Translations under genes and position numbers: made by a program | Assembly: GCA_002082585.1 (NCBI GenBank) | Contig: CP020563.1 | Coordinates: forward strand, 5,512,001 to 5,576,000 | DNA: 64,000 bases | Reading direction: 5' to 3' | DNA from: Kitasatospora albolonga | GTDB lineage: Bacteria > Actinomycetota > Actinomycetes > Streptomycetales > Streptomycetaceae | Part shown: positions 32,432 through 40,027 of the stretch, in pieces | How the letters are laid out: every line of letters begins with the position of its first letter | How positions within the stretch are numbered: position 1 is the first letter of the stretch | The notes under the pieces: model-generated | The model's input: only the letters and a program-made list of their open reading frames with translations | The model's database searches: none | Told to the model about the DNA's origin: nothing

Positions 32432-33991
32432 GTGGGACGACACAGCCGAAAGGGCTCGGGGGCCACCCGCCCGGACGCCGCGGCCGCGGAGCCGGGCGGT
32501 CCTCGCGCCGTACCCCGGTCCGGCGGTGGCGGCAGGCGCAGGCGCCAGGCGCCGTTGCCCCCTGCCGACGGGCACATCCCCTTCCAGGACGCGCCCTCCC
32601 CGGGCACCTCGTATCCGGACGGCCCGCAGGTGCGCGGCGGCCATCCCGAGCAGCGTGAGCCGGGCGGCGGGTGGGGCACCGGGCCGCAGCCGCGCCAGGG
32701 GGCTCCCGCCGGTCAGCAGCCGTACGGGGGCCAGGCCCCCGGCCCGTCGCCGTACGGTGCCACCGCGGCCGGTGCCCGGGGCTCCGGCGCCCGGCCGTAC
32801 CCGCAGACGTCCGGCCCGCAGATGTCCGGTCCGCAGGCGTCCGGTCCGTCGGGCCCGCAGGCGTACGGCGCAGCGGGCCACCGCGCCCAGGACGCCGCCC
32901 GGGAGGAGGCTGTGGCGCGGCAGGTGTCCGCCCAGCGGGCCGCGCAGCGTGCGGCAGACGGCCGAGTGGCGCGGCAGGCGGCCGGCGTCCCCGGGGTGAT
33001 GCCCGGCCCGCGCCGGGAGTTCGTCGACGCCTTCGACGGCCTTGACGGCCTCGACACCGAGGCGCCCGGCCCGGCAGACCCGTCCGGCCCGCGTACGGAC
33101 TCCGGGGCCGCCGGTCCGCCGGAGGAGCCGGACGGCACCGGCCCGGACGCGGAGCCCGCCCGATGCCGCGCGGCCAAGGGCGGCAAGGGGCGCACCTTCA
33201 CCGGGATCGCCGCCGCCGCCGTGACCACCGTGCTCGCGATCGTGGTGGCCGGACAGGTCGCCGAGGACTCCGCCGCCCGGTCCGCCGCCGCGGCGCGGAC
33301 CGCGGACCGGGGCGGTGACGAAGGCGCCTCGCGCTCGGAGGCCCGTCCGACCCCCGAGCGCCCCGCGAAGCCCCCCGAGGTCAAGCCCCTCTCGTACGCG
33401 GCCAAGATGGCGCAGCCCTTCCCGCTCGCCGCGGACCTGAAGGCGAGCGGAGAGTTCGAGGCGGTCCCCGGACTGGCGAAGGCGCCCGGCAAGGGGAGGA
33501 AGTACCGCTATCGCATCGATGTCGAGAAGGGTCTCTCCCTGGACGCGGGCCTGTTCGCCGAGGCCGTCCAGAAGACGCTGAACGATGACCGGAGCTGGGC
33601 GCACAACGGTGCGATGACCTTCGAGCGGATCTCCTCCGGGAGCCCGGATTTCGTCATCACGCTCGCCAGCCCCGGGACCACCGGCGAATGGTGTGCGAAA
33701 TCCGGTCTGGACACGACGGTCCAGAACGTCTCGTGCGATTCCGCCTCGACCGACCGCGTGATGATCAATGCCTATCGCTGGGCCCAGGGTTCCGCCACCT
33801 TCGGCCCGAAGAAGCTTCTGCCCTACCGTCAGATGCTCATCAATCACGAAGTCGGCCACCGGCTCGGATACGGCCATGTGAGCTGCCGCACCCCCGGCGC
33901 CCTGGCCCCGGTGATGCAGCAGCAGACCAAATCCCTGGACATCAACGGGATCAAGTGCAAGCCCAACCCCTGGGCGTACCCCAGTAGTTGA
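32432..33991 (+). CDS. DUF3152 metallopeptidase-like membrane protein
   Basis: 519 residues from GTG 32432. The first ~240 residues are disordered, with repeated SGPQ units (about 128-150) and Ala/Arg-rich helices. One transmembrane helix follows (FTGIAAAAVTTVLAIVVAGQ, near 255-275), leaving the DUF3152 domain outside. That domain contains INHEVGHRLGYGH: His472-Glu473...His476...Gly479...His482, the extended zinc site HExxHxxGxxH of metzincin-type peptidases. Cysteines in GEWCAKSG, NVSCDS, HVSCRT and IKCKP suggest two disulfides. Corresponds to Rv3207c. Proteolytic activity is inferred, not known. Confidence 0.85.
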   Translation: MGRHSRKGSGATRPDAAAAEPGGPRAVPRSGGGGRRRRQAPLPPADGHIPFQDAPSPGTSYPDGPQVRGGHPEQREPGGGWGTGPQPRQGAPAGQQPYGGQAPGPSPYGATAAGARGSGARPYPQTSGPQMSGPQASGPSGPQAYGAAGHRAQDAAREEAVARQVSAQRAAQRAADGRVARQAAGVPGVMPGPRREFVDAFDGLDGLDTEAPGPADPSGPRTDSGAAGPPEEPDGTGPDAEPARCRAAKGGKGRTFTGIAAAAVTTVLAIVVAGQVAEDSAARSAAAARTADRGGDEGASRSEARPTPERPAKPPEVKPLSYAAKMAQPFPLAADLKASGEFEAVPGLAKAPGKGRKYRYRIDVEKGLSLDAGLFAEAVQKTLNDDRSWAHNGAMTFERISSGSPDFVITLASPGTTGEWCAKSGLDTTVQNVSCDSASTDRVMINAYRWAQGSATFGPKKLLPYRQMLINHEVGHRLGYGHVSCRTPGALAPVMQQQTKSLDINGIKCKPNPWAYPSS

Positions 33992-34033
33992 CGAAGCCTG
34001 TCCGCATGGTGAGATGGTCGCCCCTGTTCCGTT

Positions 34034-34063
34034 TTGACAGTGGTCAAGGCGGTCGTTCATATT
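34034..34063 (+). promoter_or_regulatory. Strong promoter of the transporter leader
   Basis: TTGACA (34034-34039), an 18-base spacer and CATATT (34058-34063) make the best consensus promoter in the window. The expected start falls at 34070-34071, on the ATG of the 31-codon leader ORF, so that ORF would be leaderless. Confidence 0.7.
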
Positions 34064-34070
34064 TCTCGGC

Positions 34071-34166
34071 ATGTCACGCAGCCCCGCACCTTCCGAGATC
34101 GCCGCCCTTGAGCTGGCGCTTCTCGGCGTGACCGGGCACTGCGTAGCCGACATTCTCTGTCGCTGA
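34071..34166 (+). CDS. Leader peptide upstream of peptide ABC transporter
   Basis: 31 codons beginning MSRSPAPSEIAALELAL and ending GHCVADILCR before TGA. Two Cys codons lie in the last eight positions and the peptide ends Cys-Arg, the pattern of the cysteine-responsive leader peptides described in mycobacteria and annotated as 'putative leader peptide' in Streptomyces. It starts at the predicted transcription start and is followed by a terminator at 34250-34289. No separate cellular function is expected. Confidence 0.6.
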   Translation: MSRSPAPSEIAALELALLGVTGHCVADILCR

Positions 34167-34470
34167 CGCCCGTCCGAGCGCGCCGTCGGCCTTTCCTTTT
34201 CCCGTGCCCCGTCCGTGAGCCCCTGACCGGCTCCACGGGCACTGTGACCGCCGCGCCCGGACGTAACTCCGTCCGCAGGCGCGGCTTTTGCTTTCCCGGC
34301 TCCTTCCCGGCTCTTTCCCGGTCCCTTTCCGGGCTTCTTCTCCGGCCCGGCAGGGGCTCTCGTCCCGGTTTTCGCCAATGAGCCCCGGAGCCTCTTCCGC
34401 TGTCGCCTGCGCGGATTCCCCTTTCCCTTTTCCGCGCTGTTCCCGCAGTACTCCGAGAGGTCATCTTCCG
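34167..34470 (+). promoter_or_regulatory. Attenuator region between leader ORF and transporter
   Basis: 304 bases without a gene. CCGTGAGCC pairs with GGCT(C)CACGG (34213-34239) as a possible earlier hairpin; the terminator hairpin follows at 34250-34285. From 34290 to 34400 the plus strand is strikingly pyrimidine-rich, with repeated TTCCCGG and CTTTCCC, which would make an unstructured RNA suited to factor binding. GAGAGG lies before the transporter start at 34471. Confidence 0.5.
34250..34289 (+). terminator. Intrinsic terminator acting as attenuator
   Basis: GCCGCGCCCGGACG (34250-34263) pairs with CGTCCG and GGCGCGGC (34270-34285, CA bulge), loop TAACTC, followed by TTTT and then GCTTT. 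It is placed after the leader ORF and before the transporter operon on the same strand, so it can only act inside this transcript. Confidence 0.72.
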
Positions 34471-36195
34471 ATGCGTCAACCGTCCGTCATATCGCGCCGC
34501 GTGGCAGCGGCCACCGTCACCCTCGTCCTCGCCGCGGGTGCCGCGGCCTGCGGCCCCGAGGACAGCAAGGGCGGCGACAGCGGCTCCAGAGCCGAGGGCA
34601 AGCCGCAGAAGGGCGGCACCCTCACCGTCCTGAACCGCAATCCCCAGCAGGACTTCGACCCCGCCCGGCTCTACACCTCCGGCGGCGGCAACGTCCCCTC
34701 CCTCGTCTTCCGCACCCTCACCACCCGCAACCGCGAGGACGGCGCCGAGGGCGCGCAGGTCGTCCCCGACCTCGCCACCGACCTGGGCACGCCCAACAAG
34801 GACGCCACGGTCTGGACGTACACCCTCAAGGAAGGGCTGAAGTACGAGGACGGCACCGCGATCACCTCCGCCGACATCAAGTACGGCATCGAGCGCTCCT
34901 TCGCCCCCGAACTCTCCGGCGGCGCCCCCTACCTGCGGGACTGGCTCATCGGCGGCGCCGACTACCAGGGCCCGTACAAGGAGAAGAAGGGCCTCGACTC
35001 CATCGAGGTGCCCGACGACCGGACCATCGTCTTCCGGCTGAACAAGCCCGAGGGCGAGTTCCCCTACCTGGCGACCCAGACGCAGACCACCCCCGTACCC
35101 AAGGCCAAGGACACCGGCACCAAGTACGAGGAGCACCCGGTCGCCTCGGGCCCGTACAAGGTCGTCACCAACGAGAACGACGGCGAGCGCCTGGTCCTGG
35201 AGCGCAACCCGCACTGGTCGGCGAAGACCGACGAGGAGCGCAAGGCATACCCCGACCGGATCGACGTCCGCTCCGGCCTGGACTCCGCCGTCATCAACCA
35301 GCGGCTCTCCGCCTCCCAGGGCGCCGACTCCGCCGCCGTCACCACCGACACCAACCTCGGCCCGGCCGAACTCGCCAAGGTCGGCAGCGACAAGAAGCTC
35401 GCCGCCCGCGTCGGCACCGGCCACTTCGGCTACACCAACTACATCGCCTTCAACCCGAAGGTGAAGCCCTTCGACGACCCGAAGGTGCGCCAGGCGATCT
35501 CGTACGCCGTCGACCGCACCTCGGTCATCAACGCGGCGGGCGGCTCCTCGCTCGCCGAGCCCGCCACTACCTTCCTCCCCGAGCGGGACTTCTTCGGCCA
35601 CACGCCCTACGACCACTTCCCGGCCGGTAAGACGGGCAATCCGGAGAAGGCCAAGGAGCTGCTGAAGGAGGCCGGGCACGGCAAGGGGCTGACCGTCACC
35701 CTCACCCACTCCAACGCCAAGGACTTCCAGACCAGCCCGGAGATCGCCACCGCGATCCAGGCCGCGCTCAAGAAGGCCGGGATCACCGTGAAGCTCCAGG
35801 GTCTTGAGGACAACGACTACTCCGACACCACCCACGACGCCAAGAGGACGCCCGGCTTCTTCCTCTCCCGCTGGGGCGCCGACTGGCCCTCCGGCGGCCC
35901 CTTCCTCGCCCCGATCTTCGACGGCCGGCAGATCGTCAAGGACGGCTCCAACTACAACGCCGCCTTCCTGAACGACCCCGAGGTCAACAAGGAGATCGAC
36001 GAGATCAACAAGCTGACCGACCTGAAGGCCGCCGCCACCCGCTGGGGCGCGCTCGACAGCACGATCGGTGAGAAGGCGCTGACCGTGCCGCTGTTCCACC
36101 CGGTCTACAAGCGGCTGTACGGCGAGAGCGTCAAGAACGTCGTCATCAGCGACTGGACCGGTGTCCTCGACGTCTCCCAGGTCGCGGTCAAGTAG
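34471..36195 (+). CDS. Peptide ABC transporter substrate-binding lipoprotein
   Basis: 574 residues; SBP_bac_5 family (DppA/OppA-like). The signal peptide ends in AGAAAC, with the lipid-bearing Cys followed by GPEDSKGG, so it is anchored on the outer membrane face. KGGTLTVLNRNPQQDFDPARLY and VPDLATDLGTPNKDATVWTY are the usual N-lobe blocks; the C-lobe has DDPKVRQAISYAVDR. It should deliver peptides or similar ligands to the permeases encoded directly downstream (two bases to the next start). GAGAGG precedes the ATG. Confidence 0.93.
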   Translation: MRQPSVISRRVAAATVTLVLAAGAAACGPEDSKGGDSGSRAEGKPQKGGTLTVLNRNPQQDFDPARLYTSGGGNVPSLVFRTLTTRNREDGAEGAQVVPDLATDLGTPNKDATVWTYTLKEGLKYEDGTAITSADIKYGIERSFAPELSGGAPYLRDWLIGGADYQGPYKEKKGLDSIEVPDDRTIVFRLNKPEGEFPYLATQTQTTPVPKAKDTGTKYEEHPVASGPYKVVTNENDGERLVLERNPHWSAKTDEERKAYPDRIDVRSGLDSAVINQRLSASQGADSAAVTTDTNLGPAELAKVGSDKKLAARVGTGHFGYTNYIAFNPKVKPFDDPKVRQAISYAVDRTSVINAAGGSSLAEPATTFLPERDFFGHTPYDHFPAGKTGNPEKAKELLKEAGHGKGLTVTLTHSNAKDFQTSPEIATAIQAALKKAGITVKLQGLEDNDYSDTTHDAKRTPGFFLSRWGADWPSGGPFLAPIFDGRQIVKDGSNYNAAFLNDPEVNKEIDEINKLTDLKAAATRWGALDSTIGEKALTVPLFHPVYKRLYGESVKNVVISDWTGVLDVSQVAVK

Positions 36196-36197
36196 TC

Positions 36198-37187
36198 ATG
36201 GCACAGGCTCTTCCGGTCCAGGAGGCGGGAGCGGCGCCGGCCGTCGCCCCCGCCTCCGGGGCCCGGCCCTTCCGGCGGAGGCTGCGCGCCCAGCGCGCGG
36301 CCTTCGCCGCGGCCCTCGTCGTCCTCCTGCTCGTCCTGGTCGCGCTCGCCGCGCCGCTGCTCACCGCACTGGCGGGCCAGGACCCGAACACCTACCACCC
36401 CGACCTCGTCGACTCGGCGGCCGGCGGCGTCCCCATCGGCCCCTTCGGCGGCATCAGCGCCGACCACTGGCTCGGCGTCGAACCCCAGACCGGCCGCGAC
36501 CTGTTCGCCCGGATCGTGTACGGCGCCCGGGTCTCGCTCGGCGTCGCCCTCGTCGCCACCGTCCTCCAGATCACCCTCGGCCTGGTCATCGGCCTCACCG
36601 CCGCGCTCGGCAGCCGCCGGGTCGACCGGCTCCTCAGCTGGATCACCGACATCAACGTCGCTCTGCCGCTCATGGTCATCGCCCTGGCCCTCCTGGCGAT
36701 CGTCCCCGACACCTTCCCCCGGCCCGTCCTGATCGCCCTGGTCCTCGGGGGCATCGGCTGGTCCGGTATCTCGAAGATCGTGCGGGCCCAGGCGCTCGCG
36801 CTCACGTCCCTCGACTTCGTCGCGGCGGCCCGGCTCAGCGGGCGCGGCAGATGGGCCATCGCCCGCCGCGAGCTGCTGCCCTCGCTCGCCGCCCCCGTGA
36901 TCACGTACGGGGCCCTGGCCTTCCCCTCCAACATCGTCGCGGAGGCGGCCCTCTCCTTCCTCGGAGTCGGCATCAAACCGCCCACCCCGTCCTGGGGCCA
37001 GATGCTCACCGAGGCCAACACCTGGTACCAGGCCGCCCCCACCTACCTCCTGCTCCCCGCCGGGCTCCTCTTCATCACCGTCCTCGCGCTCACCGTCCTC
37101 GGCGAGGGCGTCCGCACGGCCCTCGACCCGCGCGCCGCCTCCCGGCTCCGGGTGGGCACCAGGAACAGCGACGGAGGTGCCCCGTGA
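36198..37187 (+). CDS. Peptide ABC transporter permease, DppC type
   Basis: 329 residues, six membrane helices after a cytoplasmic start ending in a long first helix (AAFAAALVVLLLVLVALAAPLL). HWLGVEPQTGRDLFARIVYGARVSL is the DppC/OppC signature and the EAA loop is EAALSFLGVGIKPPTPSWG. It forms the inner-membrane channel with the DppB-type subunit. The stop overlaps the next GTG (GTGA). The usual order is B before C; here C comes first. Confidence 0.92.
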   Translation: MAQALPVQEAGAAPAVAPASGARPFRRRLRAQRAAFAAALVVLLLVLVALAAPLLTALAGQDPNTYHPDLVDSAAGGVPIGPFGGISADHWLGVEPQTGRDLFARIVYGARVSLGVALVATVLQITLGLVIGLTAALGSRRVDRLLSWITDINVALPLMVIALALLAIVPDTFPRPVLIALVLGGIGWSGISKIVRAQALALTSLDFVAAARLSGRGRWAIARRELLPSLAAPVITYGALAFPSNIVAEAALSFLGVGIKPPTPSWGQMLTEANTWYQAAPTYLLLPAGLLFITVLALTVLGEGVRTALDPRAASRLRVGTRNSDGGAP

Positions 37188-38173
37188 CCGGGTTCCTGAT
37201 CCGGCGGCTCGGCGGGGCGGTCCTCGTCCTGTTCGCCCTGACCGCCATCCTGTACGGCATCTTCTACGTGGCCCCCGGCGATGTCGCCCAGCTCGTCTGC
37301 GGCCCGCGCTGCTCGCCCGCCCAGGTCGCCCAGGTCACCGGGCAACTGCGGCTGGACGACCCGCTGTACGTGCAGTACGGGCACTTCCTCCAGGGCATCG
37401 TCGCCGGACGCGACTTCTCCACCGGCACCGGCGTGGAGCACTGCTCCGCACCCTGCCTCGGCGTCTCCTACCAGTCCGACCAGCAGGTCATGCAGCTCAT
37501 CCTGGCCAAGCTCCCGGTCACCGGCTCGCTGGTCGTCGGCGCCTTCGCCGGATGGCTGCTGCTCGGCGTGGGCACCGGCGTCCTCTCCGCCTGGCGGCGC
37601 GGCCGGCTCACCGAACGCGTCCTGACCTGGCTGACCCTCGCGGGCTCGGCCATGCCCGTCTTCGTCATCGGGCTGCTGCTCATCATCGTGTTCTGCTCCA
37701 CCCTCCAGTGGCTCCCGGCGCCCTCGTACGTCCCCTTCACCGAGGACCCCGAACAGTGGGCCTGGGGACTGCTGCTGCCCTGGGTGTCGCTGGCGCTGAT
37801 CGAGTCCGCGAAGTACGCCCGGCTCACCCGCAGCGCCATGCTGGAGACGCTCGCCGAGGACCATGTGCGCACCTTCCGGGCGTACGGGGTCGGGGAGCGG
37901 GCCATCATCGGCCGGCACGCGCTCCGGGGCGCGGTGGCGCCCGTCATCGCCCTCAGCGCCCTGGACTTCGGCACGATGTTCGGCGGCGCCGTCCTCACCG
38001 AGTCCCTCTTCGGCATCCCCGGCATCGGGCGTGAACTGGTCAACGCCGTCAAGCTCGTCGACCTGCCGGTGGTGGTCGGCATGGTGCTGGTGACCGGGTT
38101 CTTCGTCGTCCTCGCCAATGCCGCCGCGGACCTGCTGTACGCGCTGGCCGACCGACGGGTGGTCCTCTCATGA
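37184..38173 (+). CDS. Peptide ABC transporter permease, DppB type, with extracytoplasmic Cys motifs
   Basis: 329 residues from GTG 37184. The N-terminus FLIRRLGGAVLVLFALTAIL and the EAA-type loop FRAYGVGERAIIGRHALR are typical of DppB/OppB. The first outer loop is unusual: VCGPRCSP (Cys39, Cys43) and EHCSAPC (Cys87, Cys91) give two CxxxC pairs not present in the common family members I know. It overlaps the ATPase gene (ATGA). It likely pairs with the DppC-type subunit. Confidence 0.9.
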   Translation: MTGFLIRRLGGAVLVLFALTAILYGIFYVAPGDVAQLVCGPRCSPAQVAQVTGQLRLDDPLYVQYGHFLQGIVAGRDFSTGTGVEHCSAPCLGVSYQSDQQVMQLILAKLPVTGSLVVGAFAGWLLLGVGTGVLSAWRRGRLTERVLTWLTLAGSAMPVFVIGLLLIIVFCSTLQWLPAPSYVPFTEDPEQWAWGLLLPWVSLALIESAKYARLTRSAMLETLAEDHVRTFRAYGVGERAIIGRHALRGAVAPVIALSALDFGTMFGGAVLTESLFGIPGIGRELVNAVKLVDLPVVVGMVLVTGFFVVLANAAADLLYALADRRVVLS

Positions 38174-39837
38174 CAACGAACGATCCCTTGGTGGAGGTCG
38201 CCGGTCTCACCGTCGACTTCGGTTCCGTACGCGCGGTGGACGGGCTCTCCTTCACCCTGGAGGCGGGCGGCGCCCTCGCCGTGGTGGGGGAGTCCGGCTC
38301 CGGCAAGTCCGCCTCCGCCTACGCCCTGCTCGGCCTGCACCGGGGGACCGGCGCCCGGGTCGGCGGCACGGTCCGCGTCGCCGGTACGGACGTGAACGCG
38401 GCCGACGACGCCGGACTCCGGGCGCTGCGGGGCGCGCAGGCCGCCATGGTCTTCCAGGACCCGCTCTCCTCGCTCGACCCGTACTACCCGGTGGGCGACC
38501 AGATCGCCGAGGTCCACCGGGTCCACCGCCGCGTCTCCCGCCGGGCCGCCCGCGCGCGGGCCGTCCAGGTGCTGGACCGGGTCGGCATCCCGGACGCGGC
38601 CCGCCGCTCCCGGCTGCGCCCGCACGAGTTCTCCGGCGGGATGCGGCAGCGGGCGCTCATCGCGATGGCCCTGGCCTGCGAGCCCCGGCTGATCGTGGCC
38701 GACGAGCCGACGACCGCGCTCGACGTGACCGTACAGGCCCAGATCCTGGACCTCCTGCACACCCTGCGCCAGGAGACGGGCATGGGGCTGCTGCTGGTCA
38801 CCCACGATGTGGGCGTGGCGGCCGGGAGCGTGGACGAGGTGCTCGTCATGCGGGGCGGCCGGGAGGTCGAACGCGGGCCGGTGGCCCAGGTGCTGGGCGC
38901 GCCGCGCGAGGCGTACACGAAGGAGCTGCTGGCGGCGGTGCCGAGGGTGGAGACGCGGCGGGTGGTGGGAGTTCCCTCGCCGCGCGCCGCCGAGCCGGGC
39001 GTGAGCGCCGAAGAAGCCTCCGTACCGCTGCTCGAAGCCGTCGACCTGCGGCGGGAGTTCGGGCGGGGGAGCGGGCGGACCCTTGCTGTGGGCGGGGTCT
39101 CGCTCACCGTGCGCGCCGGGGAGACGCTCGGCATCGTCGGGGAGAGCGGCAGCGGCAAGACCACGCTCGGCCGGATGCTGGTGCGCCTGCTGGAGCCGAC
39201 GGCGGGCCGGCTCCGTTACGGGGGTACGGAGATCGGCTCGCTGTCGGAGAAGGAGCTGCGGCCCTTCCGGCGCGAGCTCCAGATGGTGTTCCAGGACCCC
39301 GTCGCCTCCCTCAACCCGCGCCGCTCGGTGGGCGAGTCCGTGGCCGACCCGCTGCGGGCGGCCGGGGAGCGCGACGAGGGGCGCGTACGGGACCGGGTGG
39401 GCGCACTCCTGGAGCGCGTCGGTCTCGACCCGGCGCACTTCGAGCGCTACCCGCACGAGTTCAGCGGCGGACAGCGCCAGCGCATCGGGATCGCCCGCGC
39501 CCTGGCCGCCGAGCCGAAGGTCATCGTCTGCGACGAACCGGTCTCCGCGCTCGACGTCACCACCCAGGCCCAGGTGGTCGCCCTGCTCGCCGAACTCCAG
39601 CGCGAACTGGGCATCGGCCTGGTCTTCATCGCCCACGACCTCGCCGTGGTCCGGCAGGTCAGCGACCGGGTCGCGGTGATGCGGGGCGGCCTGATCGTCG
39701 AACAGGGCCCCGCCGACGAGGTGTACGGAGCCCCCCGCGACCCGTACACGAAGCAGCTCCTGGCGGCCGTCCCGGCCCTCGACCCCGGGCTCGCGGCGGC
39801 CCGCCGGGCGGCCCGCAAGGAGCTGGCCGCAGCCTGA
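38170..39837 (+). CDS. Fused peptide ABC transporter ATPase (DppD-DppF)
   Basis: 555 residues with two complete nucleotide-binding domains. Domain 1: GESGSGKS, signature FSGGMRQR, Walker B LIVADEPTTALD. Domain 2 (from about residue 285): GESGSGKT, signature FSGGQRQR, Walker B VIVCDEPVSALD. Both carry the oligopeptide-type insertion and ending (PYTKQLLAAVP). The fusion replaces the usual two ATPase genes and completes the importer. A hairpin at 39913-39948 ends the operon. Confidence 0.94.
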   Translation: MTTNDPLVEVAGLTVDFGSVRAVDGLSFTLEAGGALAVVGESGSGKSASAYALLGLHRGTGARVGGTVRVAGTDVNAADDAGLRALRGAQAAMVFQDPLSSLDPYYPVGDQIAEVHRVHRRVSRRAARARAVQVLDRVGIPDAARRSRLRPHEFSGGMRQRALIAMALACEPRLIVADEPTTALDVTVQAQILDLLHTLRQETGMGLLLVTHDVGVAAGSVDEVLVMRGGREVERGPVAQVLGAPREAYTKELLAAVPRVETRRVVGVPSPRAAEPGVSAEEASVPLLEAVDLRREFGRGSGRTLAVGGVSLTVRAGETLGIVGESGSGKTTLGRMLVRLLEPTAGRLRYGGTEIGSLSEKELRPFRRELQMVFQDPVASLNPRRSVGESVADPLRAAGERDEGRVRDRVGALLERVGLDPAHFERYPHEFSGGQRQRIGIARALAAEPKVIVCDEPVSALDVTTQAQVVALLAELQRELGIGLVFIAHDLAVVRQVSDRVAVMRGGLIVEQGPADEVYGAPRDPYTKQLLAAVPALDPGLAAARRAARKELAAA

Positions 39838-39912
39838 CGCTCCGTAACAACCGACCGCCGTATCGCGACAGAACGCGACCGGGCCGGGAAAGTTACGACG
39901 GTTCACCCCTTT

Positions 39913-39948
39913 CGGTGGTGCGACGGACAACCGTCCGTCGCGCCACCG
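39913..39948 (+). terminator. Hairpin ending the ABC transporter operon
   Basis: CGGTGG-T-GCGACGGAC (39913-39928) pairs with 39933-39948, one mismatch, loop AACC. It lies 76 bases after the ATPase stop and 80 before the glycosyltransferase start, separating the two operons. Confidence 0.7.
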
Positions 39949-40027
39949 ATGTATCCGCTTACGGTCGTCCCGCTGTGAGTCGCCATTCCAACGGCGGCCG
40001 CCCACAAGGGAGATCGGGGGTGTACTC

